DNA of 64,000 nucleotides, from NCBI RefSeq assembly GCF_002005225.1, contig NZ_CP019724.1, positions 3,288,501-3,352,500 on the forward strand, in the 5' to 3' direction. The DNA is from Streptomyces pactum. GTDB taxonomy: Bacteria > Actinomycetota > Actinomycetes > Streptomycetales > Streptomycetaceae. This document shows positions 31,966-41,329 of this stretch, one piece after another. A model generated the notes under the pieces. It saw only the letters and a list, made by a program, of their open reading frames with translations. It did no database searches and was not told the origin of the DNA. Each line of letters opens with the position of its first letter. Position 1 is the first letter of the stretch. The position numbers and the translations under genes were made by a program.

Positions 31966-33576
31966 ATGGAAGAGCTCGTCATCCGGGACGCGGACGTCGT
32001 GGACGGCTCCGGCGCGGACTCCTACCGCGCCGACGTCGTGGTCGACGGCGGCCGGATCGTCTCGATCGTCAAGGAGGCGGCGGCCGCGGGCTGCCAGCGT
32101 CCCGAGGCCCGCCGGGAGCTGGACGCCGAGGGCCTGGTGCTGGCCCCCGGCTTCATCGACATGCACGCCCACAGCGACCTGGCGCTGCTGCGGGACCCCG
32201 ACCACAGCGCCAAGGCCGCCCAGGGCGTCACCCTGGAGGTCATCGGCCAGGACGGGCTGTCCTACGCGCCGGTCGACGACCGCACCCTCGGCGAGGTGCG
32301 CCGCGCCATCGCCGGGTGGAACGGCTCCGGTGACGACATCGACTTCGACTGGCGGTCGGTCGGCGAGTACCTGGACCGGCTCGACGCGGGCATCGCGGTC
32401 AACGCCGCGTACCTGATCCCGCAGGGCACGGTGCGCGCCCTCGCGGTCGGCTGGGACGACCGGGACGCGACCGAGGCCGAGCTGGAGCACATGCGGCGGC
32501 TGGTCGCCGAGGGCATGGAGCAGGGCGCGGTCGGCATGTCGTCCGGGCTGACGTACACGCCCGGCATGTACGCCAAGGACGCGGAGCTGACCGAGCTGTG
32601 CCGGGTGGTGGCCGGGTACGGCGGCTACTACTGCCCCCACCACCGCTCGTACGGGGCCGGGGCCCTCGAGGCGTACGAGGAGATGGTGGAGCTGACCCGG
32701 GAGGCGGGCTGCCCGCTGCACCTGGCGCACGCCACCATGAACTTCGGCGTCAACAAGGGCCGGGCGCCCGAGCTGCTGACGCTGCTCGACGACGCGCTGG
32801 CCGCCGGCGCCGACATCACCCTCGACACCTACCCGTACACCCCCGGCTGCACGACCCTCGTGGCGTTGCTGCCGAGCTGGGCGAGCGAGGGCGGACCGGA
32901 GCGGATCCTGCAGCGGCTGGCGGACGACGACACCGCCGAGCGCGTCCGGCACCACATGGAGGAGACCGGCTCAGACGGCTGCCACGGGGTGCCCGTGGAG
33001 TGGGAGACGATCGAGATCTCCGGCACGGGCGACCCCGCGCTCGGGGAGTACGTCGGCCGTACGGTCCTGGAGTCGGCGCGGCTGCGCGGCGAGAGCCCCT
33101 GGACGGTCGCCCGCCGCCTCCTCCTGGCCGACCGGCTGGCGCCGACCATCCTCCAGCACGTCGGCCACGAGGAGAACGTGCGCGCGATCATGCGGCACCG
33201 GGTCCACACCGGCGGGTCGGACGGCATCCTCCAGGGCAGCAAGCCGCACCCGCGCGCCTACGGCACCTTCCCGCACTACCTCGGTCACTACGTGCGCGAA
33301 CTGGGTGTGCTGTCCCTGGAGGAGTGCGTCGCGCATCTGACCTCGCGTCCGGCCGCCCGGCTGCGGCTGCCGGACCGGGGGCTGGTGAAGGAGGGCTACA
33401 AGGCGGACCTGGTGCTCTTCGAGGCGGGGACGGTGGCCGCGGGCTCCACCTTCGAGCAGCCGCGGACACTTCCCGCCGGCATCCCCCACGTGCTGGTCGA
33501 CGGGCGGTTCGTGATCGAGGACGGTCGGCGGACGGGCGAACTGGCGGGGCGGTCGGTCCGCGGGACTCCCCGCTGA
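31966..33576 (+). CDS. N-acyl-D-amino-acid deacylase (D-aminoacylase) family amidohydrolase
   Basis: 536 residues from ATG 31966 (GGGAG upstream), 11 bp after the deaminase stop. Amidohydrolase barrel with HxH at His67/His69 (FIDMHAHSDL), a later conserved His255 (CPLHLAHATMNFG), DTYPYTPG, and the catalytic Asp419 in HTGGSDGIL. In the well-studied Alcaligenes enzyme Cys96 bridges the metals within a GNCG loop; here the loop reads GQDG and residue 96 is Asp. It removes the acyl group from an N-acyl-D-amino acid; in this operon N-acetyl-D-glucosaminate is a plausible substrate. Confidence 0.85.
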   Translation: MEELVIRDADVVDGSGADSYRADVVVDGGRIVSIVKEAAAAGCQRPEARRELDAEGLVLAPGFIDMHAHSDLALLRDPDHSAKAAQGVTLEVIGQDGLSYAPVDDRTLGEVRRAIAGWNGSGDDIDFDWRSVGEYLDRLDAGIAVNAAYLIPQGTVRALAVGWDDRDATEAELEHMRRLVAEGMEQGAVGMSSGLTYTPGMYAKDAELTELCRVVAGYGGYYCPHHRSYGAGALEAYEEMVELTREAGCPLHLAHATMNFGVNKGRAPELLTLLDDALAAGADITLDTYPYTPGCTTLVALLPSWASEGGPERILQRLADDDTAERVRHHMEETGSDGCHGVPVEWETIEISGTGDPALGEYVGRTVLESARLRGESPWTVARRLLLADRLAPTILQHVGHEENVRAIMRHRVHTGGSDGILQGSKPHPRAYGTFPHYLGHYVRELGVLSLEECVAHLTSRPAARLRLPDRGLVKEGYKADLVLFEAGTVAAGSTFEQPRTLPAGIPHVLVDGRFVIEDGRRTGELAGRSVRGTPR

Positions 33577-33644
33577 CCGACCGCCCCCGTCCGGCCTGCC
33601 CGCACGCTCCGGCGCGTCCGGCCTGCTCCGGACCGTCCGGTCCG

Positions 33645-34577
33645 CTACGGCTTGGGCACGGCGCAGCCGCTCGCGTCGAGGTCGAGCTTGTTGTCCACGC
33701 CGAAACAGGCGGGGAACAGGTAGGTCTGCTGGGCGTAGTTGATGCCCCGGCGGACCGTGACCTCGCCGTCCTCGCCGATCTCGCAGGGGTTGTTGACCGT
33801 GCAGCGCTCGCCGTCGTTGTTGCCGGTGTTGTTGACGGCGACCACCGTGCCGGTGGCGCTGTCGACGACGGGTGAGCCGGAGGTGCCGCCGATGGTGTCG
33901 CAGGCGGCGGTGTAGCGGACCGAGTCCTTCCAGGTCCAGTCACCCTCCTTCATGCGGTACGCGAACCCGTCGATGGAGCAGTCGTAGATCCGCTTCCAGT
34001 AACCGGACACGACGCTGATGGCCGTGCCGGCGGTCGGCCGGGTGTCGCTCAGCGTCAGCGCGTCGATGCCGTACGAGCTCTTGATCCGCTCATACGTCGT
34101 GCCGAGCCGGTATATCGCCGCGTCCGTGTCGGTCATGGTCGCGTACACGAGCCGGTCGGCCCGCAGAGTGGCGACCCGGGAGCCGGAGGAGTTCAGCAGC
34201 CCGAAGCTGCGGCTGGACGGCCGGTCGGCCAGGACCTCGCCGGGCGCGGGGAAGCCGCTCTCCACGCAGTGGCCGTTGGTGAGCACGAGCGCCGGGTCGT
34301 CGTCGGCCGAGCCGGGCATGCGGACGACGGAGCCGGAGCAGTTGCTGAGCGAGACGGTGCCGGCGAAGTCCACCGCGCCGGCCCTGGGTGCGGTGAGCCC
34401 GGACAGGGTGTCCGTCACGGTCCCGACCATGCCGCTGACGGCGTCCGTCAACGTGGTCGGGCCCGCGCCCGTGGTCGTGTCCGCGCCCGTGGGGGAAGGC
34501 TCGGCGGCGACCGCGGGAGTCGCGCCCACCCCGGCGAAGGCCAGGGCACAGAGCGCGACGACGAGAGGTTTTCTCAT
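33645..34577 (-). CDS. Secreted trypsin-like serine protease
   Basis: 310 residues from ATG 34577 (AGGGG upstream). Signal peptide MRKPLVVALCALAF with a cleavage site after PAVAA (about residue 25). The S1-type triad is visible: His103 in LTNGHCVE, Asp152 in TDTDAAIYRL and Ser235 in GGTSGSPVV. Cysteine pairs (C80/C104, C200/C226 and a C-terminal set) suggest disulfides. A pro-region of about 45 residues rich in Thr/Gly lies between signal and catalytic domain. It acts outside the cell. It is convergent with the D-aminoacylase gene. Confidence 0.88.
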   Translation of the reverse strand: MRKPLVVALCALAFAGVGATPAVAAEPSPTGADTTTGAGPTTLTDAVSGMVGTVTDTLSGLTAPRAGAVDFAGTVSLSNCSGSVVRMPGSADDDPALVLTNGHCVESGFPAPGEVLADRPSSRSFGLLNSSGSRVATLRADRLVYATMTDTDAAIYRLGTTYERIKSSYGIDALTLSDTRPTAGTAISVVSGYWKRIYDCSIDGFAYRMKEGDWTWKDSVRYTAACDTIGGTSGSPVVDSATGTVVAVNNTGNNDGERCTVNNPCEIGEDGEVTVRRGINYAQQTYLFPACFGVDNKLDLDASGCAVPKP

Positions 34578-34804
34578 GGGGGTCCCCTCTTGTGACGTCG
34601 GGCGACCGGAAATCCTCCGGCCGCCCACGGATTGTCATGCGCATTGTCATCACGTGGACGTCGAGGGGGCAAGGACTTGTTTCCGACGAGTAGCTTCACC
34701 GGACGGCCGCGGACCGCGGAACCCGGACGCGCCCGGCCGACGGCCCGCCCGCCCACCGCGCAGACCACGTCCGCCCGGGTCGGGCGTCCGCCCGGCGCCC
34801 GCGC

Positions 34805-35593
34805 CTACCTGGACCGTTTCGGACCCCGGCCGCGGCCCGGCCGGTCGTCGGCATCGCCCGGACCAGGTTCGCCCGGCCCCGTGGAGACGGAGGGGGTCGC
34901 CCCGGGGAGGGTCGGTGTGGAGGTGATGGAGGCGTCGCTCACATAGGCGGACGGCACCCCGCCGCCCGGCGCCCCGCCCGTCGGCTCCCCGTCCGCCCGT
35001 TCCCCGTCCGCCCGTTCCCCGTCCGCGGGCTCGCCGTCCGCCGGGCTCCCGTCCGCCGTACCGCCGTCCGCGTTCCGTCCCTCGCCCGGGCCCCCCGCGC
35101 CGGGAGAGCCCGCCCCGGACGGGGCAGCACCGCCGACGGCCGGCCCCCCGGAGGCGGTGCCCGGCTCCGGGGGCGAAGCGCCGGCCTCCACAGCCGTGGG
35201 TCCCGGCTCCGTGCGGCCGCCCCCACCCGTGCCACCACCGGACGACGAGCCCGAGGACGCGAGCCCGGCGACCAGCACCGCCACCGCCACCGCACCGACC
35301 GCCCCGGCGGTCACCACCACGCGGCGCGAGCCCCTCGACCCGGCCGCGCGGCGGCCGCGCCGGCGCGATCCGTGGCGCGAGCGGCCTCCACCGGGGCGAT
35401 CGGCGGCGCCGTCCTCACCGCCCCGCACCGGCCGCGGCTCGTCGTACGCGTCCTGCCAGCCGTGGGCGGTCGCGGGGTCGGCGAAGGCGTCGTACGCCGG
35501 GGATGCGGTGCTCTGCGGGAGGTAGACGTTCGGCGGGCCCGGGGACTCGGCCGCGTCGTTCACCCCGTCGGCGTACGGAGATGGCCTGGACAT
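34805..35593 (-). CDS. Low-complexity single-pass membrane protein
   Basis: 262 residues from ATG 35593. The first 80 residues are Pro/Ala/Asp-rich, followed by a basic stretch (SRHGSRRRGRRAAGSRGSRR) and one membrane helix (VVVTAGAVGAVAVAVLVAGLA). The outer part is almost entirely Gly/Pro/Ala/Glu/Asp repeats, including several ADGERADGEP units encoded by a 15-18-bp tandem repeat at about 34980-35060. Topology is inside-N, outside-C. Function unknown; such proteins are common and variable in Streptomyces. Confidence 0.6.
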   Translation of the reverse strand: MSRPSPYADGVNDAAESPGPPNVYLPQSTASPAYDAFADPATAHGWQDAYDEPRPVRGGEDGAADRPGGGRSRHGSRRRGRRAAGSRGSRRVVVTAGAVGAVAVAVLVAGLASSGSSSGGGTGGGGRTEPGPTAVEAGASPPEPGTASGGPAVGGAAPSGAGSPGAGGPGEGRNADGGTADGSPADGEPADGERADGERADGEPTGGAPGGGVPSAYVSDASITSTPTLPGATPSVSTGPGEPGPGDADDRPGRGRGPKRSR

Positions 35594-35718
35594 GGCCGCG
35601 CATTGTAGGGACGCGAGGGGCGCAGGGGACAGCGGACGGACATAGTCACCCGAACCGACGCGTCTCACGTGGCGGAAAACACGGCCCGAGGGGCGATACC
35701 GGGCCGTAAGCTCCCTGC

Positions 35719-36930
35719 ATGCAGGTGATCCAGTCGACCAAGCTCGCCAACGTCTGTTACGAGATCCGCGGCCCGGTGCTCGAGGAGGCCATGCGGCTCG
35801 AGGCGGCCGGGCACCGCATCCTCAAGCTGAACACGGGCAACCCGGCGGCGTTCGGCTTCGAGTGCCCGCCCGAGATCCTGGAGGACGTCCTCCGCAACGT
35901 CTCGACGGCGCACGGCTACGGCGACGCGAAGGGCCTGCTGGCCGCGCGCCGGGCGGTCGTCATGCACAACCAGACCCTCGGCATCGAGACCGACGTCGAG
36001 CACGTCTTCATCGGCAACGGCGTGTCCGAGCTGATCGTGATGGCGATGCAGGGCCTGCTGGACGACGGCGACGAGGTACTCGTCCCCGCGCCCGACTACC
36101 CCCTGTGGACGGCGGCCGTCGCGCTCTCCGGCGGTACGGCGGTGCACTACCGCTGCGACGAGCAGTCCGACTGGATGCCGGACCTGGCCGACGTGGAGCG
36201 CAAGGTCACCGACCGCACCAAGGCGATCGTCGTCATCAACCCGAACAACCCGACCGGCGCGGTCTACGACGAGGCGGTCGTCAAGGGCCTGACGGACATC
36301 GCCCGCCGCCACAACCTGCTGGTCTGCTCGGACGAGATCTACGACAAGATCCTCTACGACGACGCGAAGCACGTCCCCACCGCCTCCGTCGCCCCCGACC
36401 TGCTCACCCTCACCTTCAACGGCATGTCGAAGGCGTACCGGGTGGCCGGCTACCGCGTGGGCTGGATGTCGATCTCGGGGCCGCGCGCCCACGCCGACTC
36501 CTACATCGAGGGCCTGACGACCCTGGCGAACATGCGCCTGTGCGCGAACATGCCGGGTCAGCACGGAGTGGTCGCCGCGCTCAGCGGACGCCAGACGATC
36601 AACGACCTCGTCCTGCCCGGCGGCCGGCTGCGCGAGCAGCGGGACGCGGCGTACGAGCTGCTGACCCGGATCCCGGGCGTGAGCTGCGTGAAGCCGAAGG
36701 GGGCGCTGTATCTCTTCCCGCGCCTCGACCCCGACGTCTTCAAGATCAAGGACGACCGGCGGATGGTCCTGGACCTGCTGCGCCGCGAGAAGATCATGGT
36801 CGTCCAGGGCACGGGCTTCAACTGGCCGGACCCGGACCACTTCCGGATCGTCACCCTGCCGTCGGTCACCGACCTGCGGGACGCGATGGGCCGGATCGGC
36901 CGCTTCCTGGACGGTTACGCCCAGCCCTGA
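35719..36930 (+). CDS. Pyridoxal-phosphate aminotransferase, AlaA/AlaT-like
   Basis: 403 residues, class I/II aminotransferase. Marks: KLNTGNPAAFGFECP near the N-terminus, HGYGDAKGLLAAR, VINPNNPTGAVY, the PLP lysine in FNGMSKAYRVAGYRVGWM, and the C-terminal FRIVTLPS with the carboxylate-binding Arg. This pattern belongs to the glutamate-pyruvate aminotransferase group. ATG 35719 has no clear ribosome site, so the mRNA may be leaderless or nearly so. It stands alone, divergent from the low-complexity membrane protein. Confidence 0.88.
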   Translation: MQVIQSTKLANVCYEIRGPVLEEAMRLEAAGHRILKLNTGNPAAFGFECPPEILEDVLRNVSTAHGYGDAKGLLAARRAVVMHNQTLGIETDVEHVFIGNGVSELIVMAMQGLLDDGDEVLVPAPDYPLWTAAVALSGGTAVHYRCDEQSDWMPDLADVERKVTDRTKAIVVINPNNPTGAVYDEAVVKGLTDIARRHNLLVCSDEIYDKILYDDAKHVPTASVAPDLLTLTFNGMSKAYRVAGYRVGWMSISGPRAHADSYIEGLTTLANMRLCANMPGQHGVVAALSGRQTINDLVLPGGRLREQRDAAYELLTRIPGVSCVKPKGALYLFPRLDPDVFKIKDDRRMVLDLLRREKIMVVQGTGFNWPDPDHFRIVTLPSVTDLRDAMGRIGRFLDGYAQP

Positions 36931-37011
36931 CCGTTCGTCACTTATGAACGAATCAACTTTAGACCGAATCCAATGTAGGATGGTTTCCTGTCAGCACCCA
37001 GGAGGCCATCC

Positions 37012-37434
37012 ATGTACGAGCCGATACGTACCAAGTCGGTCCACAGCACGATGGCCGGCACCCCCGACGACTTCCCCCACCGTTCCCGCGAGGAAGAGCT
37101 GGACATCCAGCTCGCGGGCCATCTCGCCGCGCTGCTCGCCGTCACCGACGAGCTGCGCGTGAGCGCGCCCTCGGCCGATCTGGACGCCGCGGCCGAACGG
37201 CTCGGCGAGCAGGTCGCCCGCCTGCGGGGAGGACGTACGCCGGCCCGCGCGCCGGCGGCCACGACGGGCCGCGAGCCGGACCCGGCGGCTCTGCACGGGC
37301 GGGCGCACGCCCTCGCGGGCCGCGCCCTGGTCGTCGCCGCGTCGCGCGCCGACACGGCGGCGGCGATCCTCGCCGCCGAACGGATGGACGCGCACACCGC
37401 GGCCCTGCGGCCGCGCACACTCGCGCCCCACTGA
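37012..37434 (+). CDS. SCO4983-type small conserved protein
   Basis: 140 residues from ATG 37012 with a perfect CAGGAGG. A conserved N-terminus (MYEPIRTKSVHS) leads to helical segments (LDIQLAGHLAALLAVTDELR; HALAGRALVVAASRADTAAA). No signal, no membrane segment. From memory this matches the family that databases name after SCO4983, of unknown role. An AT-rich patch with ATGAACGAATCAAC (36943-36960) and ATCCAATGTAGGATGG (36969-36984) just upstream looks like a regulated promoter. Confidence 0.7.
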   Translation: MYEPIRTKSVHSTMAGTPDDFPHRSREEELDIQLAGHLAALLAVTDELRVSAPSADLDAAAERLGEQVARLRGGRTPARAPAATTGREPDPAALHGRAHALAGRALVVAASRADTAAAILAAERMDAHTAALRPRTLAPH

Positions 37435-37461
37435 GCCCCGCGGGGCTCCCCCCGAACGGCC

Positions 37462-37618
37462 CCGGTCCGCGTGCACCCGCAGCGACGCGCGGACCGGGCG
37501 CCATGCATCCCACACGCGGGCCGTCGCCGAAGCGGTGGCCCCCTCGTGCAGGTCGTCGCCGGGCCGGCTCACCGTGTAGTCGCACGGCTGCCGCGGGGTC
37601 GCGCCCCGCGGCAGCCGT
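37462..37618. terminator. Two strong hairpins between convergent genes
   Basis: First, CCGGTCCGCG (37462-37471) pairs with CGCGGACCGG (37488-37497). Second, a perfect 15-bp stem ACGGCTGCCGCGGGG (37584-37598) pairs with CCCCGCGGCAGCCGT (37604-37618) over a 5-base loop. They lie between the end of the SCO4983-type gene (+) and the FG-GAP gene (-) and should end transcription from both sides. Confidence 0.75.
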
Positions 37619-37645
37619 CCGTCCCTCATGCCACGTGAGCGGGGG

Positions 37646-39142
37646 TCAGCCGCCGAGGACCGAGCCGAACTCGGCGTCCGGGTGGGTGAATCCGAAGGAC
37701 TGCGCGCTGAACGAGGCCGCGCCGCTGGTCGTCAGGCCCGTGGCCGAGCCGCGCAGCACCCAGTCGCCGCCGTCCCGCACCGACCCGGCGAAGACGTCCT
37801 CGCCCTTCGCCGCGACGGTGACGTCCGCCGCGCCGTCGCCGTCGAGGTCGGTGACGGCGACGGCCGAGCCGAACCAGTCGTCCGCCTCCGCCGTGTCGGG
37901 CACGCCGTCGGTGGTCTGGTGGAGCGTCTGGGCACCGGTGCCGGTCAGTCCGGTGGCCGTGCCCTTGAGCAGGACCGTCGCGCCGGTCCCCGACACGCCC
38001 CGGACCGTCTTGCCCGGCACTCCCACCGCGACGTCCGCGTAGCCGTCGCCCGTGACGTCGCCGACCGCCACGGACGCGCCGAAGTTGTCACCGGACTCGC
38101 TCCTGCCCGGGACCCCGGTGGCGTCCTGGTCGAGCGTGGCGGTGCGGTGGGCGCCGAGGCCTTCCGCGCTGCCGTAGCGGACGTGGACGAAGCCCGCCGC
38201 GTCCGAGTACTCCCCCTCGGTGACCGCCGACGCGGGGACGTGGCCGGTGACGAGGTCGGTGTAGCCGTCGTGGTCGACGTCCCCGGCGGCGGTCGCGACG
38301 GTGGGCGCCTCGTTCGTGCCGGAGACGTCGCCGCCCGGGTCCGGCAGGGAGACCGGCTCGAGCCCGTAGTCGCCCCAGGTGTGGACGCCGGTGTACCGGC
38401 ACCCGCCCGCCGTCCCGTCGCAGTTCTCCGACCCGGTGACGACGAGTTGGGCGCGTCCGGCGCCCGCGAAGTCGCCCGCGGTCAGGGTGCGGGGCTGTAT
38501 GTAGGGGGCGAAGCTCTCGGAGTACCGGGCGTCGGTGGGGGCCGTGCGGCCCGCCAGGTCGTCGTACGCCCACAGGTTGGTGCGGCTGAGCGCGGCGAGC
38601 TGCGGCGTGCCGTCACCGTCGAGGTCGGCGACGACGACCTTCTTGCCGTACTCCTTCTCGGCGTCCCACTGGCTGGAGGCGAGCGGGCTGGCGATCGAGA
38701 CGCCGTCGCCGGTCAGGCCGGTCGCGCTGCCCCACAGGACGGTGAGCGTGCCGAAGGACTGGCTGTAGGGGACCGCGTCGCCCGGCGCGCCGACGACGAG
38801 GTCCGTGTAGCCGTCCGCGTCGAGGTCGCCGGCGGCGTGGCTGGTGCCGAACAGGTCGTGCGACCCGGCGTCGCCGGGGACGCCGGGCGAGTTCTGGGTG
38901 AGCGTCGTCGAACGGGCGGGCGAGACGCCGTCGGCGGACCCGTACAGGACGGTGACCGAGCCGGCGTTGACGTGCCCGTCGACGGGTGCGTCGGGGGTGG
39001 CCACGACGAGGTCGGCGATGCCGTCGCCGTTGAAGTCGTCGGCCGCGGAGGTGGCCGCGCTCGCTGTGGGGGCGAGGGTCAGCGACAGGCCCGCGGCTGC
39101 CGTGGCGACCGCCATGGCAGCGGCCAGGGTGCGTGTGCGCAA
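37646..39142 (-). CDS. Secreted FG-GAP/VCBS repeat (integrin-like beta-propeller) protein
   Basis: 498 residues from TTG 39142 (GGAG upstream). Signal peptide LRTRTLAAAMAVATAAAG to an A-x-A near PTASA. About seven FG-GAP repeats follow, each with a calcium-binding DxDxDGxxD loop such as DFNGDGIADL, DLDADGYTDL, DLDGDGTPQL, DVDHDGYTDL, DVTGDGYADV and DLDGDGAADV. These form a seven-bladed propeller outside the cell. No enzyme domain is attached. Function unknown, likely binding or adhesion. Confidence 0.88.
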   Translation of the reverse strand: MRTRTLAAAMAVATAAAGLSLTLAPTASAATSAADDFNGDGIADLVVATPDAPVDGHVNAGSVTVLYGSADGVSPARSTTLTQNSPGVPGDAGSHDLFGTSHAAGDLDADGYTDLVVGAPGDAVPYSQSFGTLTVLWGSATGLTGDGVSIASPLASSQWDAEKEYGKKVVVADLDGDGTPQLAALSRTNLWAYDDLAGRTAPTDARYSESFAPYIQPRTLTAGDFAGAGRAQLVVTGSENCDGTAGGCRYTGVHTWGDYGLEPVSLPDPGGDVSGTNEAPTVATAAGDVDHDGYTDLVTGHVPASAVTEGEYSDAAGFVHVRYGSAEGLGAHRTATLDQDATGVPGRSESGDNFGASVAVGDVTGDGYADVAVGVPGKTVRGVSGTGATVLLKGTATGLTGTGAQTLHQTTDGVPDTAEADDWFGSAVAVTDLDGDGAADVTVAAKGEDVFAGSVRDGGDWVLRGSATGLTTSGAASFSAQSFGFTHPDAEFGSVLGG

Positions 39143-39499
39143 GATTGCTCCAGTCTCGGAGAACAGCAGTGAGGCGTGGGGGGCCACACACACGACGGTC
39201 CAGGTGAGGCAGGGGTTGTACCCGAACGGGCCGGGACCCGTACTTGTGGGCGAACAATCCCGGGCCCTTCACCCGTGGTTCACATCTGGGGGCCGGAGGC
39301 GGGCGAGGCCCGGACATGCCGAAGGGCCGGGTCCTGCGCACGCCGTTGTGCGGGGACCCGGCCCGAGCGGGGCTCCCCACGCTCCGGGGTACTGCGAGCT
39401 ACTGGAGCGGGGAGAGACCCCCTCGCGGCCGGCCTTCGTGACGACTTCGCGGGTCAGGGCTAGCCGGACCGGCCGCGGAGCTGGGTGGGTGGGTGCCGG
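39143..39499. other. Intergenic region downstream of pckG
   Basis: 357 bp between the PEP carboxykinase stop and the FG-GAP start, both on the minus strand. It holds the two pckG terminator hairpins (39324-39414) and then, nearer 39150-39300, the promoter and leader of the FG-GAP gene. No gene seen. Confidence 0.5.
39324..39414 (-). terminator. Tandem hairpins ending the pckG transcript
   Basis: Reading leftward from pckG: first CTCCCCACGCTCC (39373-39385) with GGAGCGGGGAG (39404-39414), one bulge; then GGGCCGGGTCC (39324-39334) with GGACCCGGCCC (39354-39364), 11 perfect pairs. Confidence 0.65.
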
Positions 39500-41329
39500 T
39501 CAGCCCAGGCGCCGCACCAGGTTGCGGTACTGGTCCCACAGCTCGGTGGGCGTGTGGTCGCCGAAGGTGTTCAGGTGGTCGGGGACGAGCGCCGCCTCCT
39601 CGCGCCACACCTCCTTGTCGACGCTGAGCAGGAAGTCCAGGTCGGCGTCGGCGAGGTCGAGGCCGTCGGTGTCGAGGGACTCCTTGGTCGGCAGCACGCC
39701 GATCGGGGTCTCGACGCCGTCCGCCTTGCCCTCCAGACGCTCCACGATCCACTTCAGGACGCGGCCGTTCTCGCCGAAACCGGGCCAGACGAACTTGCCC
39801 TCGTCGTCCTTGCGGAACCAGTTGACGTAGTAGATCTTCGGCAGTTGGGACTGGTCCTTGTCCTTGGCCACGTCGACCCAGTGACCCATGTAGTCGCCCA
39901 TGTTGTAGCCGCAGAACGGCAGCATGGCGAAGGGGTCGCGGCGCAGCTCGCCGACCTTGCCCTCGGCGGCGGCGGTCTTCTCGGAGGCCACGTTGGCACC
40001 GAGGAAGACGCCGTGGTTCCAGTCGAAGGACTCGGTGACCAGCGGTACGGCGGTGGCGCGGCGCCCGCCGAAGAGGATCGCCGAGATCGGCACGCCCCTG
40101 GGGTCCTCCCACTCCGGCGCGATGATCGGGCACTGCGCCGCGGGCGTGGTGAAGCGGGCGTTGGGGTGCGCCGCGGGCGTGCCGGACTCGGGGGTCCAGT
40201 CGTTGCCCTTCCAGTCCGTGAGGTGGGCGGGCGTCTCCTCGGTCATGCCCTCCCACCACACGTCGCCGTCGTCGGTCAGCGCGACGTTGGTGAAGACGGA
40301 GTTGCCCCACAGGGTCTTCATCGCGTTGGCGTTGGTGTGCTCACCGGTGCCGGGCGCGACGCCGAAGAAGCCGGCCTCCGGGTTGATGGCGTACAGGCGG
40401 CCGTCCTCGCCGAAGCGCATCCAGGCGATGTCGTCGCCGATGGTCTCCACGGTCCAGCCGGAGATCGTGGGCTCCAGCATGGCGAGGTTGGTCTTGCCGC
40501 AGGCCGAGGGGAAGGCGGCGGCGACGTACTTGGGCTCCCCGGTGGGCGGGGTCAGCTTCAGCACCAGCATGTGCTCGGCGAGCCAGCCCTCGTCGCGGGC
40601 CATGACGGAGGCGATGCGCAGGGCGTAGCACTTCTTGCCGAGCAGGGCGTTGCCGCCGTAGCCGGAGCCGTAGGACCAGATCTCGCGGTCCTCGGGGAAG
40701 TGCGAGATGTACTTGGTGCTGTTGCAGGGCCACGGGACGTCGGCCTGGCCCTCGGCCAGCGGGGCGCCGAGGGTGTGCACGGCCTTGACGAAGAAGCCGT
40801 CGTCACCGAGTTCGTCCAGGACCGGCCGTCCCATGCGGGTCATGGTGCGCATGGACACGGCGACGTACGCGGAGTCGGTGATCTCCACGCCGAGCGCGGA
40901 CAGCGGAGAGCCGAGGGGGCCCATGCAGAACGGCACGACGTACATGGTCCGACCGCGCATCGAGCCGCGGAACAGGCCGCCCTCGCCGCCCGTGCCCCGG
41001 AAGATCTCCCGCATCTCGGCGGGGTCCTTCCAGTGGTTGGTCGGGCCGGCGTCCTCCTCCTCGGCGGAGCAGATGAAGGTCCGGTCCTCGACGCGCGCGA
41101 CGTCGGAGGGGTCGGAGGCCGCGTAGTAGGAGTTGGGGCGCTTGATCGGGTCGAGCCTGCGGAAGGTGCCCTTCTCGACGAGCTCCCCGCACAGGCGCTC
41201 GTACTCGGCCTCGGATCCGTCACACCAGACCACTTCGTCCGGCTGGGTCAGTTCGGCGATCTCGTTCACCCACGAGATCAGCTCCTGGTGGTTGGTGGGG
41301 ACGGGGGGAGCAGCGATGTCGCGCGCCAC
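39500..41329 (-). CDS. pckG: Phosphoenolpyruvate carboxykinase (GTP)
   Basis: 609 residues from GTG 41329 (GGAG upstream), full length for the GTP-dependent family. It interconverts oxaloacetate plus GTP and phosphoenolpyruvate, the gluconeogenic entry from the TCA cycle. Visible motifs: the kinase-1a loop [12 protein letters not shown] with reactive Cys277 and Lys279, [13 protein letters not shown], the [15 protein letters not shown] substrate segment, and [13 protein letters not shown]. Monocistronic, with its own terminators, and divergent from the hemolysin III-type gene across 296 bp. Confidence 0.97.
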   Translation of the reverse strand: MARDIAAPPVPTNHQELISWVNEIAELTQPDEVVWCDGSEAEYERLCGELVEKGTFRRLDPIKRPNSYYAASDPSDVARVEDRTFICSAEEEDAGPTNHWKDPAEMREIFRGTGGEGGLFRGSMRGRTMYVVPFCMGPLGSPLSALGVEITDSAYVAVSMRTMTRMGRPVLDELGDDGFFVKAVHTLGAPLAEGQADVPWPCNSTKYISHFPEDREIWSYGSGYGGNALLGKKCYALRIASVMARDEGWLAEHMLVLKLTPPTGEPKYVAAAFPSACGKTNLAMLEPTISGWTVETIGDDIAWMRFGEDGRLYAINPEAGFFGVAPGTGEHTNANAMKTLWGNSVFTNVALTDDGDVWWEGMTEETPAHLTDWKGNDWTPESGTPAAHPNARFTTPAAQCPIIAPEWEDPRGVPISAILFGGRRATAVPLVTESFDWNHGVFLGANVASEKTAAAEGKVGELRRDPFAMLPFCGYNMGDYMGHWVDVAKDKDQSQLPKIYYVNWFRKDDEGKFVWPGFGENGRVLKWIVERLEGKADGVETPIGVLPTKESLDTDGLDLADADLDFLLSVDKEVWREEAALVPDHLNTFGDHTPTELWDQYRNLVRRLG

